Source: Rhodospirillales bacterium (GTDB lineage: Bacteria; Pseudomonadota; Alphaproteobacteria; Rhodospirillales; Casp-alpha2). From it: a stretch of DNA of 64,000 bases. The stretch spans positions 47,454 to 111,453 of the forward strand of contig JABJGO010000073.1 in assembly GCA_018662225.1 (NCBI GenBank), read 5' to 3'. The position numbers were made by a program, and so were the translations under genes. The notes below the pieces were generated by a model. It did no database searches, was not told the DNA's origin, and was given only the letters and a program-made list of their open reading frames with translations. This document shows, in pieces, positions 44,557-54,286 of this stretch (position 1 is the stretch's first letter; each line of letters opens with the position of its first letter).

Positions 44557-45480
44557 ATGCCATTAGCCCTGTTCCTGGAGCAGACTCTGAACGGTCTTCA
44601 GCAGGGTGTAATGCTGTTTTTGATGGCTGCTGGCCTTACGTTGATCTTTGGCATCATGCATCTTATCAATCTAGCCCATGGCTCACTCTACATGGTGGGA
44701 GCCTATGTGGCGGCAACGGTAACATCGCTCACAGGCAATTTTCTGCTGGGCGTTCTGGCTGCATTGGGTGCCGCCGGGGCCACGGGTATGCTGGTAGAAC
44801 TATTGGCACTTAGGCGGCTTTATGGTCGCGACCACCTGGACCAGGTTCTGGCCACCTTCGGCATTATCCTCACGTTCAATGAAATTACCAAGATCTTGTG
44901 GGGGCCGCAGGCGCTGTTCTTGTCCACGCCCGAAGTGCTGTCGAGCACGGTGGAGGTCATACCCGGTGTGCCGTATCCGGCGTACCGATTGTTTGTGATC
45001 ATTGTGGGATTGGCCGTCTGTTTCTTTCTGCGACATCTGATCATCAACACCCGATTGGGCATGCTGATCCGGGCTGGCGCCACGCACCGGGAGATGGTCA
45101 ACGCGCTCGGCGTCAATATTGATCGGCTGTTCACTATCGTGTTTGGTATCGGGGCGATGTTGGCCGGTTTGGCCGGTGCTATGGCGGGGCCAATGCTGGC
45201 GATTGAAGTTGGCATGGGTGAGAATATTTTGATCCTGACGTTCGTGGTTATCATCATTGGCGGGATCGGCTCTATTCGGGGTGCGTTGATTGGCGCTATT
45301 TTGGTGGGGATGGTTGATACCTACGGCCGGGCATTCTTACCATTGATCATGCGCTCATTTATGGAGCCGTCCGCCGCAGATACGGTGGGGGCATCGGTAT
45401 CCAGTGTGGCAATCTATGTGCTGATGGCCGTGGTGCTGATCTGGCGACCACGTGGCCTGTTTCAGGCGTACGGGGGCTAG
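44557..45480 (+). CDS. livH: branched-chain amino acid-type ABC permease LivH
   Basis: 307 aa with about eight hydrophobic helices. LivH signature LTLIFGIMHLINLAHGSLYMVGAY lies near the N-terminus, and IGGIGSIRGALIGAILVG marks the ATPase-contact region. Partners with LivM in the inner membrane. Ends 5 nt before livM. Confidence 0.93.
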   Translation: MPLALFLEQTLNGLQQGVMLFLMAAGLTLIFGIMHLINLAHGSLYMVGAYVAATVTSLTGNFLLGVLAALGAAGATGMLVELLALRRLYGRDHLDQVLATFGIILTFNEITKILWGPQALFLSTPEVLSSTVEVIPGVPYPAYRLFVIIVGLAVCFFLRHLIINTRLGMLIRAGATHREMVNALGVNIDRLFTIVFGIGAMLAGLAGAMAGPMLAIEVGMGENILILTFVVIIIGGIGSIRGALIGAILVGMVDTYGRAFLPLIMRSFMEPSAADTVGASVSSVAIYVLMAVVLIWRPRGLFQAYGG

Positions 45481-45485
45481 GCCGG

Positions 45486-46529
45486 ATGACATACATGACC
45501 CAACGTCGATTGATGGTTCACGGGATTGGCCTTGGCATCCTGATGTTCTTACCCCTGCTGGCGGCCGCTGCGGGTGAGCCTTTTTTGACGAATATTGCCA
45601 GCCGGGTTCTGGTTTATGCGCTGGCGGCCGTCAGCCTCGATCTGATCATGGGGTATGGCGGCATGGTCAGCTTCGGTCATGGTGCCTTTTTCGGATTGGG
45701 CGCTTATGTGGTCGGCATTCTGGCCCACCACAGCTTCAACGGTACGGTTATTGGTTTCCTGCCCGGTGAGTGGCAGGGCACGGCCAGCGCGCTTGTTCAA
45801 TGGCCGCTGGCAATTTTGGTTACCGGTCTGTTTGCGGTGATCATTGGCGCATTGAGCCTGAGAACCACCGGCGTTTATTTCATTATGATCACGTTGGCTT
45901 TTGCGCAGATGTTGTATTTTTTTATGACATCCCTGCCGACCTATGGCGGCGATGATGGCTTGAACCTGTGGGAGCGATCTCAGGTGCCAGCAGTGGATAT
46001 GTATGACGACAACCAGTTTTATTATGTAACGCTGGCTCTGCTTCTGGCGTTTTTGTATCTGGCACACCGGGTGGTGAATAGCCAGTTCGGGATGGTGTTG
46101 AAGGGGTGCAAGCAGAACGAAACGCGCCTGCAGGCCCTCGGTGTACCAACGTATCGTTACAAGTTGGTGGCCTTTGCCATATCGGGGGCAGGTGCCGGGC
46201 TGGCAGGTGCATTGGCGGCTAATCATACGGAATTTGTGGGGCCTGGCCTCATGCACTGGACCCGGTCCGGCGAGATTATGATCATGGTCATTCTGGGCGG
46301 TATGGGAACGCTGTATGGATCGGTTCTGGGGGCCTTTACCCTGTTGATGATGGAAGAAGTGTTGAGCAGCTATACCGAACACTGGATGCTTATACTGGGC
46401 CCGTTCCTTGTGATCGTAGTGTTATATGCGCGTGGTGGCATATACGGCTGGCTGGTTGGTGACGAGATGGATGAGGAGCCAGCCGAGCGTGCAGATGGGC
46501 GTACAGGCGGGGGAGCCGATGATGGTTGA
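45486..46529 (+). CDS. livM: branched-chain amino acid-type ABC permease LivM
   Basis: 347 aa, around nine hydrophobic helices. Typical segments are SLDLIMGYGGMVSFGHGAFFGLGAYVVGI and ILGGMGTLYGSVLGAFTLLMMEE. The C-terminal tail is acidic and glycine-rich (DEMDEEPAERADGRTGGG). The last codons overlap the livG start. Confidence 0.93.
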   Translation: MTYMTQRRLMVHGIGLGILMFLPLLAAAAGEPFLTNIASRVLVYALAAVSLDLIMGYGGMVSFGHGAFFGLGAYVVGILAHHSFNGTVIGFLPGEWQGTASALVQWPLAILVTGLFAVIIGALSLRTTGVYFIMITLAFAQMLYFFMTSLPTYGGDDGLNLWERSQVPAVDMYDDNQFYYVTLALLLAFLYLAHRVVNSQFGMVLKGCKQNETRLQALGVPTYRYKLVAFAISGAGAGLAGALAANHTEFVGPGLMHWTRSGEIMIMVILGGMGTLYGSVLGAFTLLMMEEVLSSYTEHWMLILGPFLVIVVLYARGGIYGWLVGDEMDEEPAERADGRTGGGADDG

Positions 46530-47268
46530 TACCATTCTGGACGTTACCGGATTGACCAAATCGTTTGGTGCCATTCGTGCCTCAGATGATCTGACATTTT
46601 CCGTGGCACGCGGAGAAATCCATGCCTTAATCGGCCCCAACGGTGCCGGTAAATCGACCGCCATTGGTCAGTTGTGCGGTGAGATCGAACCGGATCAGGG
46701 GCGCATTATCTTCAATGATTGTGATATCAGCCGTTGGCCCACCTATCGACGCGCGCGCTCAGGGTTGCAGCGGTCCTACCAGATTACCAGCTTGTTTCCT
46801 GATTTCAGCGCTGCCGATAATATCGCATTGGCCGTGCAGGCGGGGCGTCCGCACAGTTTTCGATTCTGGCAGCCAGCACGGCATGACAAGGCGCTACGAA
46901 CGCCTGCGAATGAAGCACTCGATCGTGTGGGGCTCGGCCATAAGGCTGATACCAAAGTCACGGCTTTGTCACATGGAGAACAGCGCCAGTTGGAATTGGC
47001 TATGGTCATGGCGACTGATCCCGTCATGTTGTTGCTGGACGAGCCCATGGCGGGTATGGGTCAAGTCGAAAGCCAGCTCATGATGGAAATTCTGCACCCG
47101 TTGAAGGGCGATGTGAGTATCCTGCTGGTAGAACACGACATGGATGTGGTGTTTGCACTGGCCGACCGGATCAGCGTTCTGGATAAAGGCCGTGTCCTAT
47201 TGACTGGCTCGCCGGACGAGGTGCGCAACGATCCGGATGTGCGCCGCGCCTATCTGGGGGATTCTTGA
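46519..47268 (+). CDS. livG: Liv-type ABC transporter ATP-binding protein LivG
   Basis: 249 aa. Walker A GPNGAGKST, signature LSHGEQRQLE (with a serine-histidine-glycine core), Walker B VMLLLDEPMAGMG and the H-loop LLVEHDMD are present. Start at MMVDTILDV, 11 nt inside the livM end, after GCGGGGGAG; an upstream in-frame ATG at 46426 lies in livM. Cytoplasmic face of the transporter. Confidence 0.93.
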   Translation: MMVDTILDVTGLTKSFGAIRASDDLTFSVARGEIHALIGPNGAGKSTAIGQLCGEIEPDQGRIIFNDCDISRWPTYRRARSGLQRSYQITSLFPDFSAADNIALAVQAGRPHSFRFWQPARHDKALRTPANEALDRVGLGHKADTKVTALSHGEQRQLELAMVMATDPVMLLLDEPMAGMGQVESQLMMEILHPLKGDVSILLVEHDMDVVFALADRISVLDKGRVLLTGSPDEVRNDPDVRRAYLGDS

Positions 47269-47269
47269 T

Positions 47270-47980
47270 ATGGCGTTGCTGGAGCTCAAAGGTGTCGAAA
47301 CTTTTTATGGCACATCGCAGGTGCTGTTTGGTGTGGATTTCCATATCGATGCGGGTGAGGTCGTTACCCTCATGGGGCGCAACGGTATGGGGAAGACGAC
47401 GACGGTTCGTTCCATCATGGGCCTGACGCCACCGAAACATGGCGAGGTCATGTTTCGCGACCATGGTGTGAGCGGCTGGCCCGGACACCGTATCGCGCGG
47501 CTTGGCATCGGATACGTGCCTGAAGGCCGGCAGGTGTTTCCTAATCTGACCGTGCGCGAGAACCTGGAAGCCACTGCGGCCAATCACGGCAAGTTATCCG
47601 ATCCATGGACTGTTGAGCGTATAAACGCCCTGTTTCCTCGCCTGTCAGAACGTTCAGGCCAGTACGCCCGGACCCTGTCGGGGGGTGAACAACAAATGCT
47701 GGCCATTGGCCGGGCCTTGATGACCAATCCCGTTTTCCTGATTCTGGATGAGGCCACCGAAGGGTTGGCCCCCATTATCCGTGAAGAGATATGGCACGCG
47801 CTGGAACATAATTTGAAAAAGTCGGGGCAATCTATTTTGATGATCGACAAGCACCCCAAAGCCATGGCGCGCATTGCTGACCGACACCTGATCATGGAAA
47901 AGGGCCGTATTGTGTGGTCTGGCACATCGCCCGAATTGCTGGCCGACGAAGCAATGCAGCACCGATATCTAGGTGTGTGA
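47270..47980 (+). CDS. livF: Liv-type ABC transporter ATP-binding protein LivF
   Basis: 236 aa. Walker A GRNGMGKTT, signature LSGGEQQML, Walker B FLILDEATEGLAP. The conserved IGYVPEGRQVFPNLTVRENL segment identifies LivF. Start ATG (MALLELKGV) follows the livG stop by one base. Second ATPase of the heterodimer. Confidence 0.93.
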   Translation: MALLELKGVETFYGTSQVLFGVDFHIDAGEVVTLMGRNGMGKTTTVRSIMGLTPPKHGEVMFRDHGVSGWPGHRIARLGIGYVPEGRQVFPNLTVRENLEATAANHGKLSDPWTVERINALFPRLSERSGQYARTLSGGEQQMLAIGRALMTNPVFLILDEATEGLAPIIREEIWHALEHNLKKSGQSILMIDKHPKAMARIADRHLIMEKGRIVWSGTSPELLADEAMQHRYLGV

Positions 47981-47988
47981 GGGCAATT

Positions 47989-48816
47989 ATGAGCGTCGAT
48001 CCTGTTCAGGAAAAATTCTTTAATGTGCGGGCCGCGATCCCGGACGCTGTGGACGTTCTGACCACGTGGCGGCAACGGTCGGATGCCTACAAGCTACGCT
48101 CCCCACGCGCGCAACTGGACTTGGCATATGGCGAGTCTGCGGGGCAAACGCTCGATTACTACCCCGCGAATGAAACGGGTGGTCCGTTGATGATGTTTAT
48201 CCACGGTGGCTATTGGCAAACTTTAGACAAAGCCGACAGTGGATTTATCGCCGGTGCCATGGTGGACGCTGGCGTCAACGTTGCCGTGGTCAATTATGAC
48301 CTGTGCCCGCACGTGAATTTGTCGACAATTGTTGAGCAGATGCAATCAGCGCTCCAATGGTTGCGGTCTCATGCCGAGGATCTGGGGGCTGATCCGACGC
48401 GATTGTTCGTGTCCGGACATTCGGCGGGCGGCCATCTGACGGGTATGCTGATGGCCACTGCTGCACCCAACGTGATTCGGGGTGGTTTGGCTGTTTCTGG
48501 ACTGTTTGACCTGCGTGCACTGGTGAACACGACCATTAACGACAAGGTGGGTTTGACCATGGAAACGGCCTTTGATCTTAGCCCTATGCTGATGAAACCA
48601 GTTGACCATGCGCCTGTTATTTTGGCCGTTGGTGGTAAGGAGAGTCAGGGCTTCCATGACCAGTCTATTCGATTTGGTGTGCAGTGGCGAAACGCGGGTG
48701 CGCGCGCAGAACTGGTAAGCATTGCGGGATGCGATCATTTACGCGCTATCGAGGCATTAACGGAACCGGACAGCAATCTGTTTGCTCGCACCATGTGCAT
48801 GATCAGTGGCGATTAG
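47989..48816 (+). CDS. alpha/beta hydrolase, kynurenine formamidase-like
   Basis: 275 aa. Oxyanion-hole motif FIHGGYWQTLDK (residues about 70-81) and nucleophile elbow VSGHSAGGHLTG match the kynurenine-formamidase/esterase group, and a late acidic-His pair (AGCDHLRAIE) completes the triad. Start at MSVDPVQEK after GAGGG, 8 nt after livF. As the last gene of the Liv operon it may hydrolyse the imported compound, such as a formamide or ester. Substrate unknown. It overlaps the convergent TIGR02302 end by 4 nt. Confidence 0.85.
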   Translation: MSVDPVQEKFFNVRAAIPDAVDVLTTWRQRSDAYKLRSPRAQLDLAYGESAGQTLDYYPANETGGPLMMFIHGGYWQTLDKADSGFIAGAMVDAGVNVAVVNYDLCPHVNLSTIVEQMQSALQWLRSHAEDLGADPTRLFVSGHSAGGHLTGMLMATAAPNVIRGGLAVSGLFDLRALVNTTINDKVGLTMETAFDLSPMLMKPVDHAPVILAVGGKESQGFHDQSIRFGVQWRNAGARAELVSIAGCDHLRAIEALTEPDSNLFARTMCMISGD

Positions 48817-51353
48817 AACGGCTGTAGCAGTCGCTTAATATAGTTGCGTTCCACTTCTGGACGATCCAGATCGCCTGCGCGATCCCGCAATTCATTGAAT
48901 ATCTCTTGTGCGCGTTGCACGTCAATCTGGTCTGGGACAGTAACCGATCTGTCATCCATGCGCGATCCCAGGCCGCCATTGCCAACGCGCCCGAACGGAT
49001 CGCCGCCGTTGGGTAACATGCCTCGGGGCGACGCCATAGTGCCGGGCATGCCTTGAAGTTGTTCGGCCATTTGTTGGGCCAGCAATTCACTGGTTCGGCG
49101 CAGAGCATCCAGGGCATCGGATTGGTAGGGTATAGACTCGCCCCCCTTGGCACTGGAAAGCGCCTGGGTGGATCGCTGCATGGCACGCTCGGCCTGGATG
49201 GCGGGCGCTGGTATCTTTGGGGCATTCCCCTGTAGCTGTGGCATCAGTTTGCGTAGTGTTTCGCGTATGGCTTCCTGTGTAATCGCCGGGCCTTCGTAGG
49301 GGTTATTGAAATCATCGACGCCCTTCAGCGGTTGACCAAGATCGCTATTGCGGGGATCTTGGGCGCGCCTGACCTGCCGAAATGTATCATCCAGAAGGCT
49401 TTCCTGTTTCTGGGTCAGGTTGAACAATTTTTCCAACGTCTCACGCGCAGCATTGTATTGCTCCATGGATACGTCAGAATTCATGGCAGCTTCGATGTTC
49501 TCCAGCAGAGCGCGTAGATCATCCAGCGTCTGCCTGGCGGCATCCATTGATCCAGTTCGGGCCAGCTCGCGGGCATCTTCCAGCATGCTGAGGATGTCGG
49601 TGTTGTCCATATATGACATGCCAGGCAGGTCGGTGACGGAATCCAGACCCTTCTTCGCCAGTTGCTCATTCAGGGCGGTCATGAACCGGTCCAGCGCCTC
49701 TCTCAAGGTATCAAGCAGTTGGCTGACCAGTTCACCGTTGGCACCATCCTGCAAAGCTTCCATCAACTGATCGTGGGCGTCGGACAGCTCTCGCCCTGCT
49801 ATGGCAAATTCGCCATCTTCGATCCTCAGTGCCGTCTCCCACAACATTCGACGCACTGATGATATATCGCCGTCATTGGACCGGTGCCACAATCGGGACC
49901 GCGATACCCGCATAACCAGAAATGCGATGGTGTCGTTATTGTAGGCACTGGGCGTTATGGAGACCTCATGGATGCCTTTAATGACGGTTTCGATAATGTC
50001 ATCGGTTGGCTCGTCCAGCATTTTACGGAACTTGATCAGTTTTTGGGCCACCGGGTGGTTAAAGGGGCGCTCTGGTAAGATCATGGTGATCGTACCGCTG
50101 CGGCCGATCTGCCCAATGGCATCACGGGCTTCAAGGCTGATCGCGACTCGTACGCCGGCCCATTCATGCTGGCTTAAATCCCGGACAACCGACGTGCTGA
50201 CACTGTTGGCGTTTCGCCGAGGCATTGGCAAGGCCAACTGCATGACGGTTTCTTCCTCGCCGCCCTGTGGCAAGGCCAGGTTCTGAATGATCAGTTCCAC
50301 GTCTCGCAGGTTGTAATCATCCCTGGCTGCGAATGAAATCTTCAACCGTCCGCGTGTGCCGGCACTCGGTTCTTCAATGAAATCCACGACGGGTGGCGTA
50401 TCATCGATAATATGGATGGGCCACTGTGTTGTTTCAGCCCCGCGTACACTGACGGTCAGGCTGGTGGTTAGTTGCGAGGCATCGCTGACACCCACCTGGG
50501 TATCGGCCCGGTAGCCGCCAGTGCAGCCGGTACCGCCAGTGCCGCCAGTGCCAATAGGCTCGAAAGACACTTGGCGCGCACCCAACATAAGGTTGGGTGG
50601 CGCGTCGCTGCCGACCTGAACCAGAATGTCGCTACCGACCGGAATCTCGTAGGTTTTTGGTTCTACCTCTGGGGCGCCTGGCAGTTTGGCGGCAGACAGA
50701 TGAAATGGCGTATGGCCGGTATAGGCAGGAGGATTTACCCACACGTCTGCCCGCATGGTGGTGCCATGCCAGTTCAGGCTTGGTGACAAGGCACGTGCCA
50801 GTCGGAGCCCTGGATCATCATAGCCGATGGTGATACCGATGAGCATGACCAGTAAAACAATAGCCCTAAGCCCGATTGGGTCATGTCGGGCCATCTCTGG
50901 TCGGGGTAGCGCCGCGCGCATATGGCTTGATTGAGCGGCGGCGCGCAACTGGTGCTCCTGCCACAGGCGTGTGGTCAGCGGATCATGATCGCCTCCAGAC
51001 ATATCGTCGTGCAAGGTGGCGACGGGCCGACCACCCAAGTGGTTGTCCCGCTCAAGGCGATGTATGGTGTCCGCATCTGATGGTGACCGATAGGGCCGGA
51101 ACGCCCGTGTGGATACCACGCATATAAGGACGCAATATCCCAGTAGCAAACCCGTATGTAACCACAAAGGCAACAACGGTAGAACATCCATGAGGGCGAC
51201 GCCCAAGAACAATCCAACAAGGCCCATGGGCTGCCAAAGACAAGGCCACAAACGCTCCCACGTAAGTGAGAGGCGACCGAGAGCGATCAGGCGGGAGTGC
51301 TGACGGCTGGTTCGCCGTTTTGAATTGTCGGTACGGGTATCTGGCCCGTTCAC
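48813..51353 (-). CDS. TIGR02302-family (DUF4175) membrane protein
   Basis: 846 aa with a GTG start that overlaps the lysA stop by 4 nt. Two N-terminal hydrophobic helices (MGLVGLFLGVALMDVLPLLPLW, HTGLLLGYCVLICVV) and a third near residue 180 (LRAIVLLVMLIGITIGY) precede a beta-rich domain and a very long helical region. The C-terminus contains repeated EQLQGMPGTM-like glutamine/methionine stretches. This is the alphaproteobacterial family typically found beside lysA and argH. Function unknown; an envelope role is likely. Confidence 0.9.
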   Translation of the reverse strand: MNGPDTRTDNSKRRTSRQHSRLIALGRLSLTWERLWPCLWQPMGLVGLFLGVALMDVLPLLPLWLHTGLLLGYCVLICVVSTRAFRPYRSPSDADTIHRLERDNHLGGRPVATLHDDMSGGDHDPLTTRLWQEHQLRAAAQSSHMRAALPRPEMARHDPIGLRAIVLLVMLIGITIGYDDPGLRLARALSPSLNWHGTTMRADVWVNPPAYTGHTPFHLSAAKLPGAPEVEPKTYEIPVGSDILVQVGSDAPPNLMLGARQVSFEPIGTGGTGGTGCTGGYRADTQVGVSDASQLTTSLTVSVRGAETTQWPIHIIDDTPPVVDFIEEPSAGTRGRLKISFAARDDYNLRDVELIIQNLALPQGGEEETVMQLALPMPRRNANSVSTSVVRDLSQHEWAGVRVAISLEARDAIGQIGRSGTITMILPERPFNHPVAQKLIKFRKMLDEPTDDIIETVIKGIHEVSITPSAYNNDTIAFLVMRVSRSRLWHRSNDGDISSVRRMLWETALRIEDGEFAIAGRELSDAHDQLMEALQDGANGELVSQLLDTLREALDRFMTALNEQLAKKGLDSVTDLPGMSYMDNTDILSMLEDARELARTGSMDAARQTLDDLRALLENIEAAMNSDVSMEQYNAARETLEKLFNLTQKQESLLDDTFRQVRRAQDPRNSDLGQPLKGVDDFNNPYEGPAITQEAIRETLRKLMPQLQGNAPKIPAPAIQAERAMQRSTQALSSAKGGESIPYQSDALDALRRTSELLAQQMAEQLQGMPGTMASPRGMLPNGGDPFGRVGNGGLGSRMDDRSVTVPDQIDVQRAQEIFNELRDRAGDLDRPEVERNYIKRLLQPF

Positions 51354-52633
51354 CCGCTACCTTCTAGCCAGTCCGGCATGCTCTCGAACGCCATCATGTC
51401 GGACACCTCAATGCGGCGACGGACGACGGCGAATTTATCACCAGTAACCAGCACTTCCGGTACCAAAGGGCGTGCATTGTAAAAAGACGACATAACCGCG
51501 CCATAGGCCCCGGCACTTTTGAAGGCAATGGCGTCACCATCGTTTAGTGGTGGCATAGGGCGTTGTTTGGCAAACGTGTCACCGGACTCGCAAATGGGCC
51601 CGACCACATCGGCTTCTTCATATGCGGCGTCCACAGCCGGTTCTGCCACAGGCATAATGGCGTGATGTGCGTTGTAGAATGATGGCCTGATCAAATCGTT
51701 CATGGCAGCATCCAGAATAATAAAACGTCGCGATGGCCCCTGTTTTACGTAGACCACTTTCGATACCAGTATACCGGCATTGCCCATGATCACCCGACCG
51801 GGTTCCAGCATGACCTTGCATCCCAGATTGCCCACAACGGCTTTGACCATTGTACCATATTCTTCCGGTGATGGGGGCGGGCTCTCGCCTTCATCTTCGA
51901 AATAGGGAATGCCCAGTCCACCACCCAGATCAATGCGATCAATGGTATGGCCATCGGAGCGCAGTTGTTCAACCAGTGTCACGCCATTCTCATAAGCTTC
52001 ACGAAATGGTTTCAGGTCGCGTAGCTGCGACCCGATATGCATGGCAATGCCCACGGGCGATATACCGGGCAGGCTGGCAGCATGCGAAAAGACCTCACGG
52101 GCACGGCCAATATCGATGCCGAACTTGTTCTCGCTTTTACCCGTGGTGATTTTTTCGTGGGTCTTGGCATCCACATCCGGGTTGACCCGAATAGATACCG
52201 TCACATGACGATCTTTGGCCGATGCGATGGCGCTCAAGGCTTCAAGTTCAGGTTCGCTTTCCACATTGATCTGCATAATACCCGCATCAACGGCGGCGCT
52301 GAGCTCTTCGGCCGTCTTGCCCACACCGGAAAACACGATGCGATCAGCTGGAATACCGGCAGCCAATGCACGATCCATTTCACCTGATGAGACCACGTCT
52401 GCACCAGCGCCCATATCGCCCAGGGTCTTCAGAACGGCCAGATTACCATTGGCTTTCATGGCATAACACACCAGCGTGTCGAGGCCTTCCAGCGAGTCCG
52501 CAAAAACCTTGTAGTGACGCTGAATGGTTGCTGTGGAATAGCAATAGAAAGGGGTGCCTACCGCATCGATAATATCGCGGACGGGGACGCCTTCGGCATA
52601 CAGTTCACCATTCTTGTACGAGAAATGATCCAT
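51350..52633 (-). CDS. lysA: diaminopimelate decarboxylase
   Basis: 427 aa. Start at MDHFSYKNGE; the longer frame enters the upstream lipoprotein gene. The PLP lysine is in CYAMKANGN, the glycine loop in LGGGLGIPY, and CESGDTFA carries the active-site cysteine contributed to the partner subunit. Final step of lysine synthesis. Preceded 22 nt upstream by a small lipoprotein gene and then argH, the common LysA neighbourhood. Confidence 0.95.
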   Translation of the reverse strand: MDHFSYKNGELYAEGVPVRDIIDAVGTPFYCYSTATIQRHYKVFADSLEGLDTLVCYAMKANGNLAVLKTLGDMGAGADVVSSGEMDRALAAGIPADRIVFSGVGKTAEELSAAVDAGIMQINVESEPELEALSAIASAKDRHVTVSIRVNPDVDAKTHEKITTGKSENKFGIDIGRAREVFSHAASLPGISPVGIAMHIGSQLRDLKPFREAYENGVTLVEQLRSDGHTIDRIDLGGGLGIPYFEDEGESPPPSPEEYGTMVKAVVGNLGCKVMLEPGRVIMGNAGILVSKVVYVKQGPSRRFIILDAAMNDLIRPSFYNAHHAIMPVAEPAVDAAYEEADVVGPICESGDTFAKQRPMPPLNDGDAIAFKSAGAYGAVMSSFYNARPLVPEVLVTGDKFAVVRRRIEVSDMMAFESMPDWLEGSG

Positions 52634-52655
52634 AGATTTATCCAGATAACTGAAA

Positions 52656-52799
52656 CTATTCAGTGGGGTATTCTTCAGGGTAGGTTGCGCCCGAAGGGTA
52701 CATGGGGTCGTTCTTTCGTCCACAGGCCGACAAGCCCAAGGCCAGTGCCATAAGCAACACAAACAAGATCAGCGGTTTTCGGTCAATTTGGGTCATCAT
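52656..52799 (-). CDS. small lipoprotein upstream of lysA (LptM/YifL-like)
   Basis: 47 aa (MMTQIDRKPLILF...). A basic start and hydrophobic core end in the lipobox LSAC, followed by GRKNDPMYPSGATYPEEYPTE. The mature part of about 22 residues resembles the conserved CGxKxPxY pattern of LptM, a small outer-membrane lipoprotein that in E. coli assists LPS-transport LptD. Two start ATGs (52799, 52796). It lies between argH and lysA, its usual location. Confidence 0.78.
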   Translation of the reverse strand: MMTQIDRKPLILFVLLMALALGLSACGRKNDPMYPSGATYPEEYPTE

Positions 52800-52810
52800 A
52801 CCAACCATGT

Positions 52811-54220
52811 TTACAGAAAGCGCTTGCGGGCCGCAATGGCGGCGGCCTTCACGTTTTCGGGGGACGTGCCACCAAAGCTGGTGCGACTGGCCACGGAATT
52901 TTCCACGCCCAGCACGCTAAACACGTCTTCGGTGATGGCCTCTTCCACACTTTGCATGTCTTTTAGTGACAAGTCTTCCAGCCCTAAGCCGCGGCCTTCG
53001 GCCAGTTTGACCAGCTCGCCTGTTACGTGATGGGCGTTACGGAAGGGCAGGTCCAGAGTACGGACCAGCCAGTCGGCTAAATCTGTCGCGGTGATAAAGC
53101 CACTGCTTACCGCATCCTGCATTTTTTCTTCGTTGGCCTCCATACCTTCGATCATGCCGCGCATGGCCGCAAGGCACAGACCAAGTGTGTCGACCGCATC
53201 AAATACGGGCTCTTTGTCTTCCTGCATATCCTTGCCGTAGGTCATGGGTAAAGCCTTCATGACAACCAGCATGGTATTGAGCGAGCCAACAATGCGCCCA
53301 ACCTTGCCCCGGACCAGTTCAGCGGCGTCCGGGTTGCGTTTTTGTGGCATGATCGAGCTACCCGTGGAAAACCCGTCGGACAAGCGAATGAACCCAAACT
53401 GGGCTGAGGCCCAGATCACGATTTCTTCGGCCAGGCGAGACAGGTGGATACCGGCAATAGCCGATGCTGACAGAAGCTCCAGCACAAAATCCCGATCAGA
53501 TACCGCGTCCATGGAATTAGTCGCCGGACCGTCAAAGCCCATGGCGGTAGCGGTCATGTTCCGGTCAATGGCGAAAGAGGTTCCTGCCAATGCGGCGGCC
53601 CCCAAGGGCGATTGATTGGCACGCGCGCGGCAATCGGCCAACCGGCCCCGGTCACGGCCCAGCATTTCCACGTAAGCCAACAGGTGATGGCCGAACGTCA
53701 CGGGTTGAGCAGCCTGCATATGTGTAAAGCCCGGCATGATGGTGGCGGCATGTTGCTCGGCCATATCAATCATCGCGGCTTGTAGGCGCCTAAATTCTGA
53801 ATCCAGCCCATCGATGCTGTCTCGCACCCATAGCTTCAGGTCGGTGGCAACCTGATCATTTCGTGACCGCGCGGTGTGCAGGCGTCCGGCAGCATCGCCA
53901 ATCAGTTCAGCCAACCGGGATTCCACATTCATGTGAATGTCTTCAAGGGCTGTACTAAAGGCGAAGTCACCGGTTTCGATTTCAGCCAGAATAGTGTCCA
54001 GCCCTTGTTGGATTTGTGCCTCGTCCTCGGCGCTGATGATATGGCAGGCGGTCAGCATGGCGGCATGAGCTTTTGAGCCCTGGATGTCCTGGGCATAGAG
54101 GCGCTGATCAAAGCCAATAGACGCATTGATTGCTTCCATCACCGCGTCGGGGCCCACGTTGAATCGCCCACCCCACATGGTGCTGGTGTTGCCTCTTGAT
54201 TTTGTGTTCTCATCGGTCAT
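52811..54220 (-). CDS. argH: argininosuccinate lyase
   Basis: 469 aa. Fumarase/ASL fold with N-terminal [11 protein letters not shown], the [14 protein letters not shown] segment carrying a catalytic His, and the signature [12 protein letters not shown]. Converts argininosuccinate to arginine and fumarate. The divergent TlpA-like gene starts 66 nt away. Followed by the small lipoprotein, lysA and TIGR02302 on the same strand. Confidence 0.96.
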   Translation of the reverse strand: MTDENTKSRGNTSTMWGGRFNVGPDAVMEAINASIGFDQRLYAQDIQGSKAHAAMLTACHIISAEDEAQIQQGLDTILAEIETGDFAFSTALEDIHMNVESRLAELIGDAAGRLHTARSRNDQVATDLKLWVRDSIDGLDSEFRRLQAAMIDMAEQHAATIMPGFTHMQAAQPVTFGHHLLAYVEMLGRDRGRLADCRARANQSPLGAAALAGTSFAIDRNMTATAMGFDGPATNSMDAVSDRDFVLELLSASAIAGIHLSRLAEEIVIWASAQFGFIRLSDGFSTGSSIMPQKRNPDAAELVRGKVGRIVGSLNTMLVVMKALPMTYGKDMQEDKEPVFDAVDTLGLCLAAMRGMIEGMEANEEKMQDAVSSGFITATDLADWLVRTLDLPFRNAHHVTGELVKLAEGRGLGLEDLSLKDMQSVEEAITEDVFSVLGVENSVASRTSFGGTSPENVKAAAIAARKRFL

Positions 54221-54286
54221 GTTGTTTTTCCGCCAACGGGTTTATACCCGCAATTCCTCTTACTCAGCAAATAGCGCGACACGACC

